Below the pieces are notes generated by a model. The model was not told where the DNA came from, did no database searches, and worked only from the letters and a program-made list of their open reading frames with translations. A program made the translations under genes and the position numbers. This document shows positions 7,381-7,711 of a stretch of DNA of 7,711 bases, piece after piece; position 1 is the first letter of the stretch; each line of letters starts with the position of its first letter. The stretch is taken from positions 1 to 7,711 of the forward strand of contig CAJOMB010000073.1 in NCBI GenBank assembly GCA_905235615.1, written 5' to 3'. This DNA is from an uncultured Bacteroidales bacterium. GTDB taxonomy: Bacteria; Bacteroidota; Bacteroidia; Bacteroidales; UBA932.

Positions 7381-7390
7381 TATGTGCTGA

Positions 7391-7711
7391 AACCTTAAAC
7401 CTTTTTTTTACATAACGGCCCTGCTGGGAACCCTGCTGCTTTGTACAGCCTGCCCTCCCAAACCGGAGCCCGACATCCCTCCGGAGCCTGAGAAGAAGGA
7501 TCCCGTGCTGGCTGTAACGGTTCCGGGGGCCTACGGAGTTCCCGGAGGAAACCAGGTTTACAATCCGGACCGGCATCAGCTTTCCGTGCTGGAATGCCAG
7601 GACGGGACGCTCCTTTTCCGTTTCATGGACGTGGGGGAGAGGAAGGTGCTGAGCATCGGAAATCTGCCCTCCGCCATGCAGGAAGGACAACAGCTGGAAC
7701 TGCATTACCGG
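7391..7711 (+). CDS. Unrecognised lipoprotein, 3' partial, start codon unresolved
   Basis: The frame is open from just after a TGA at 7388-7390 to the right edge. It encodes a signal-peptide-like segment, NLKPFFYITALLGTLLLCTAC, whose Lys, hydrophobic core and L-C-T-A-C end (Cys codon 7445-7447 region) look like a lipoprotein signal. A proline- and charge-rich linker follows (PPKPEPDIPPEPEKKD), then a probably beta-rich domain beginning VLAVTVPGAYGVPGG. No ATG, GTG or TTG lies in frame between the TGA and the signal-peptide core; the only options are ATA at 7412 or CTG at 7421, the latter leaving no basic n-region. The in-frame ATG at 7382 is followed by Cys and then the TGA. The given left boundary is therefore only the limit of the open frame. 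Codon use and the coherent lipoprotein architecture make this a real gene or a recent pseudogene. The family is unknown to me. Confidence 0.65.

Noticed and set aside
7349..7705. A 118-codon minus-strand open frame opposite the rightward lipoprotein
   Set aside because: It lacks a signal or domain and covers the divergent promoter region, whereas the plus-strand frame has a coherent lipoprotein architecture.

Overview
This 7.7-kb window looks like ordinary chromosome from a member of the Bacteroidota, probably the order Bacteroidales. The clues are an outer-membrane Omp85 protein that is a lipoprotein (the TamL form found in Bacteroidota), several lipoproteins and an outer-membrane barrel with Bacteroidota-style signal peptides, no recognisable Shine-Dalgarno sequences, and promoter-like -7 boxes matching the Bacteroidota consensus TAnnTTTG. 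Coding DNA is moderately GC-rich and the short gaps are AT-rich. No RNA gene, CRISPR array, insertion sequence or prophage gene was seen. No gap between genes exceeds about 70 bases.

Layout: (1) 1-2152, plus strand: tamL, cut by the left edge just inside its signal peptide and closed by a clear intrinsic terminator. (2) 2177-7321, minus strand: five genes read in the order calcium/sodium antiporter, secreted outer-membrane barrel protein, lipoprotein, tandem-GNAT protein, rarA. The barrel and lipoprotein genes are 12 bases apart, and the GNAT and rarA genes overlap by one base (TAATG), so each pair is probably co-translated or at least co-transcribed. A perfect -7 box in front of the GNAT gene suggests that GNAT-rarA also has its own promoter. 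(3) 7322-7390: a compact divergent control region with two outward-facing -7 boxes flanking a near-perfect inverted repeat. (4) 7391-7711, plus strand: the start of another lipoprotein gene, cut by the right edge, with no ordinary start codon in its frame.

The functions are mostly envelope housekeeping (outer-membrane assembly, ion exchange, surface lipoproteins) plus replication-fork maintenance (RarA). I found no convincing new multi-gene system. The points most worth checking are the missing start codon of the last lipoprotein gene, the symmetric divergent promoter, the unrecognised barrel-lipoprotein pair and the atypical acetyl-CoA-binding motif of the GNAT protein.
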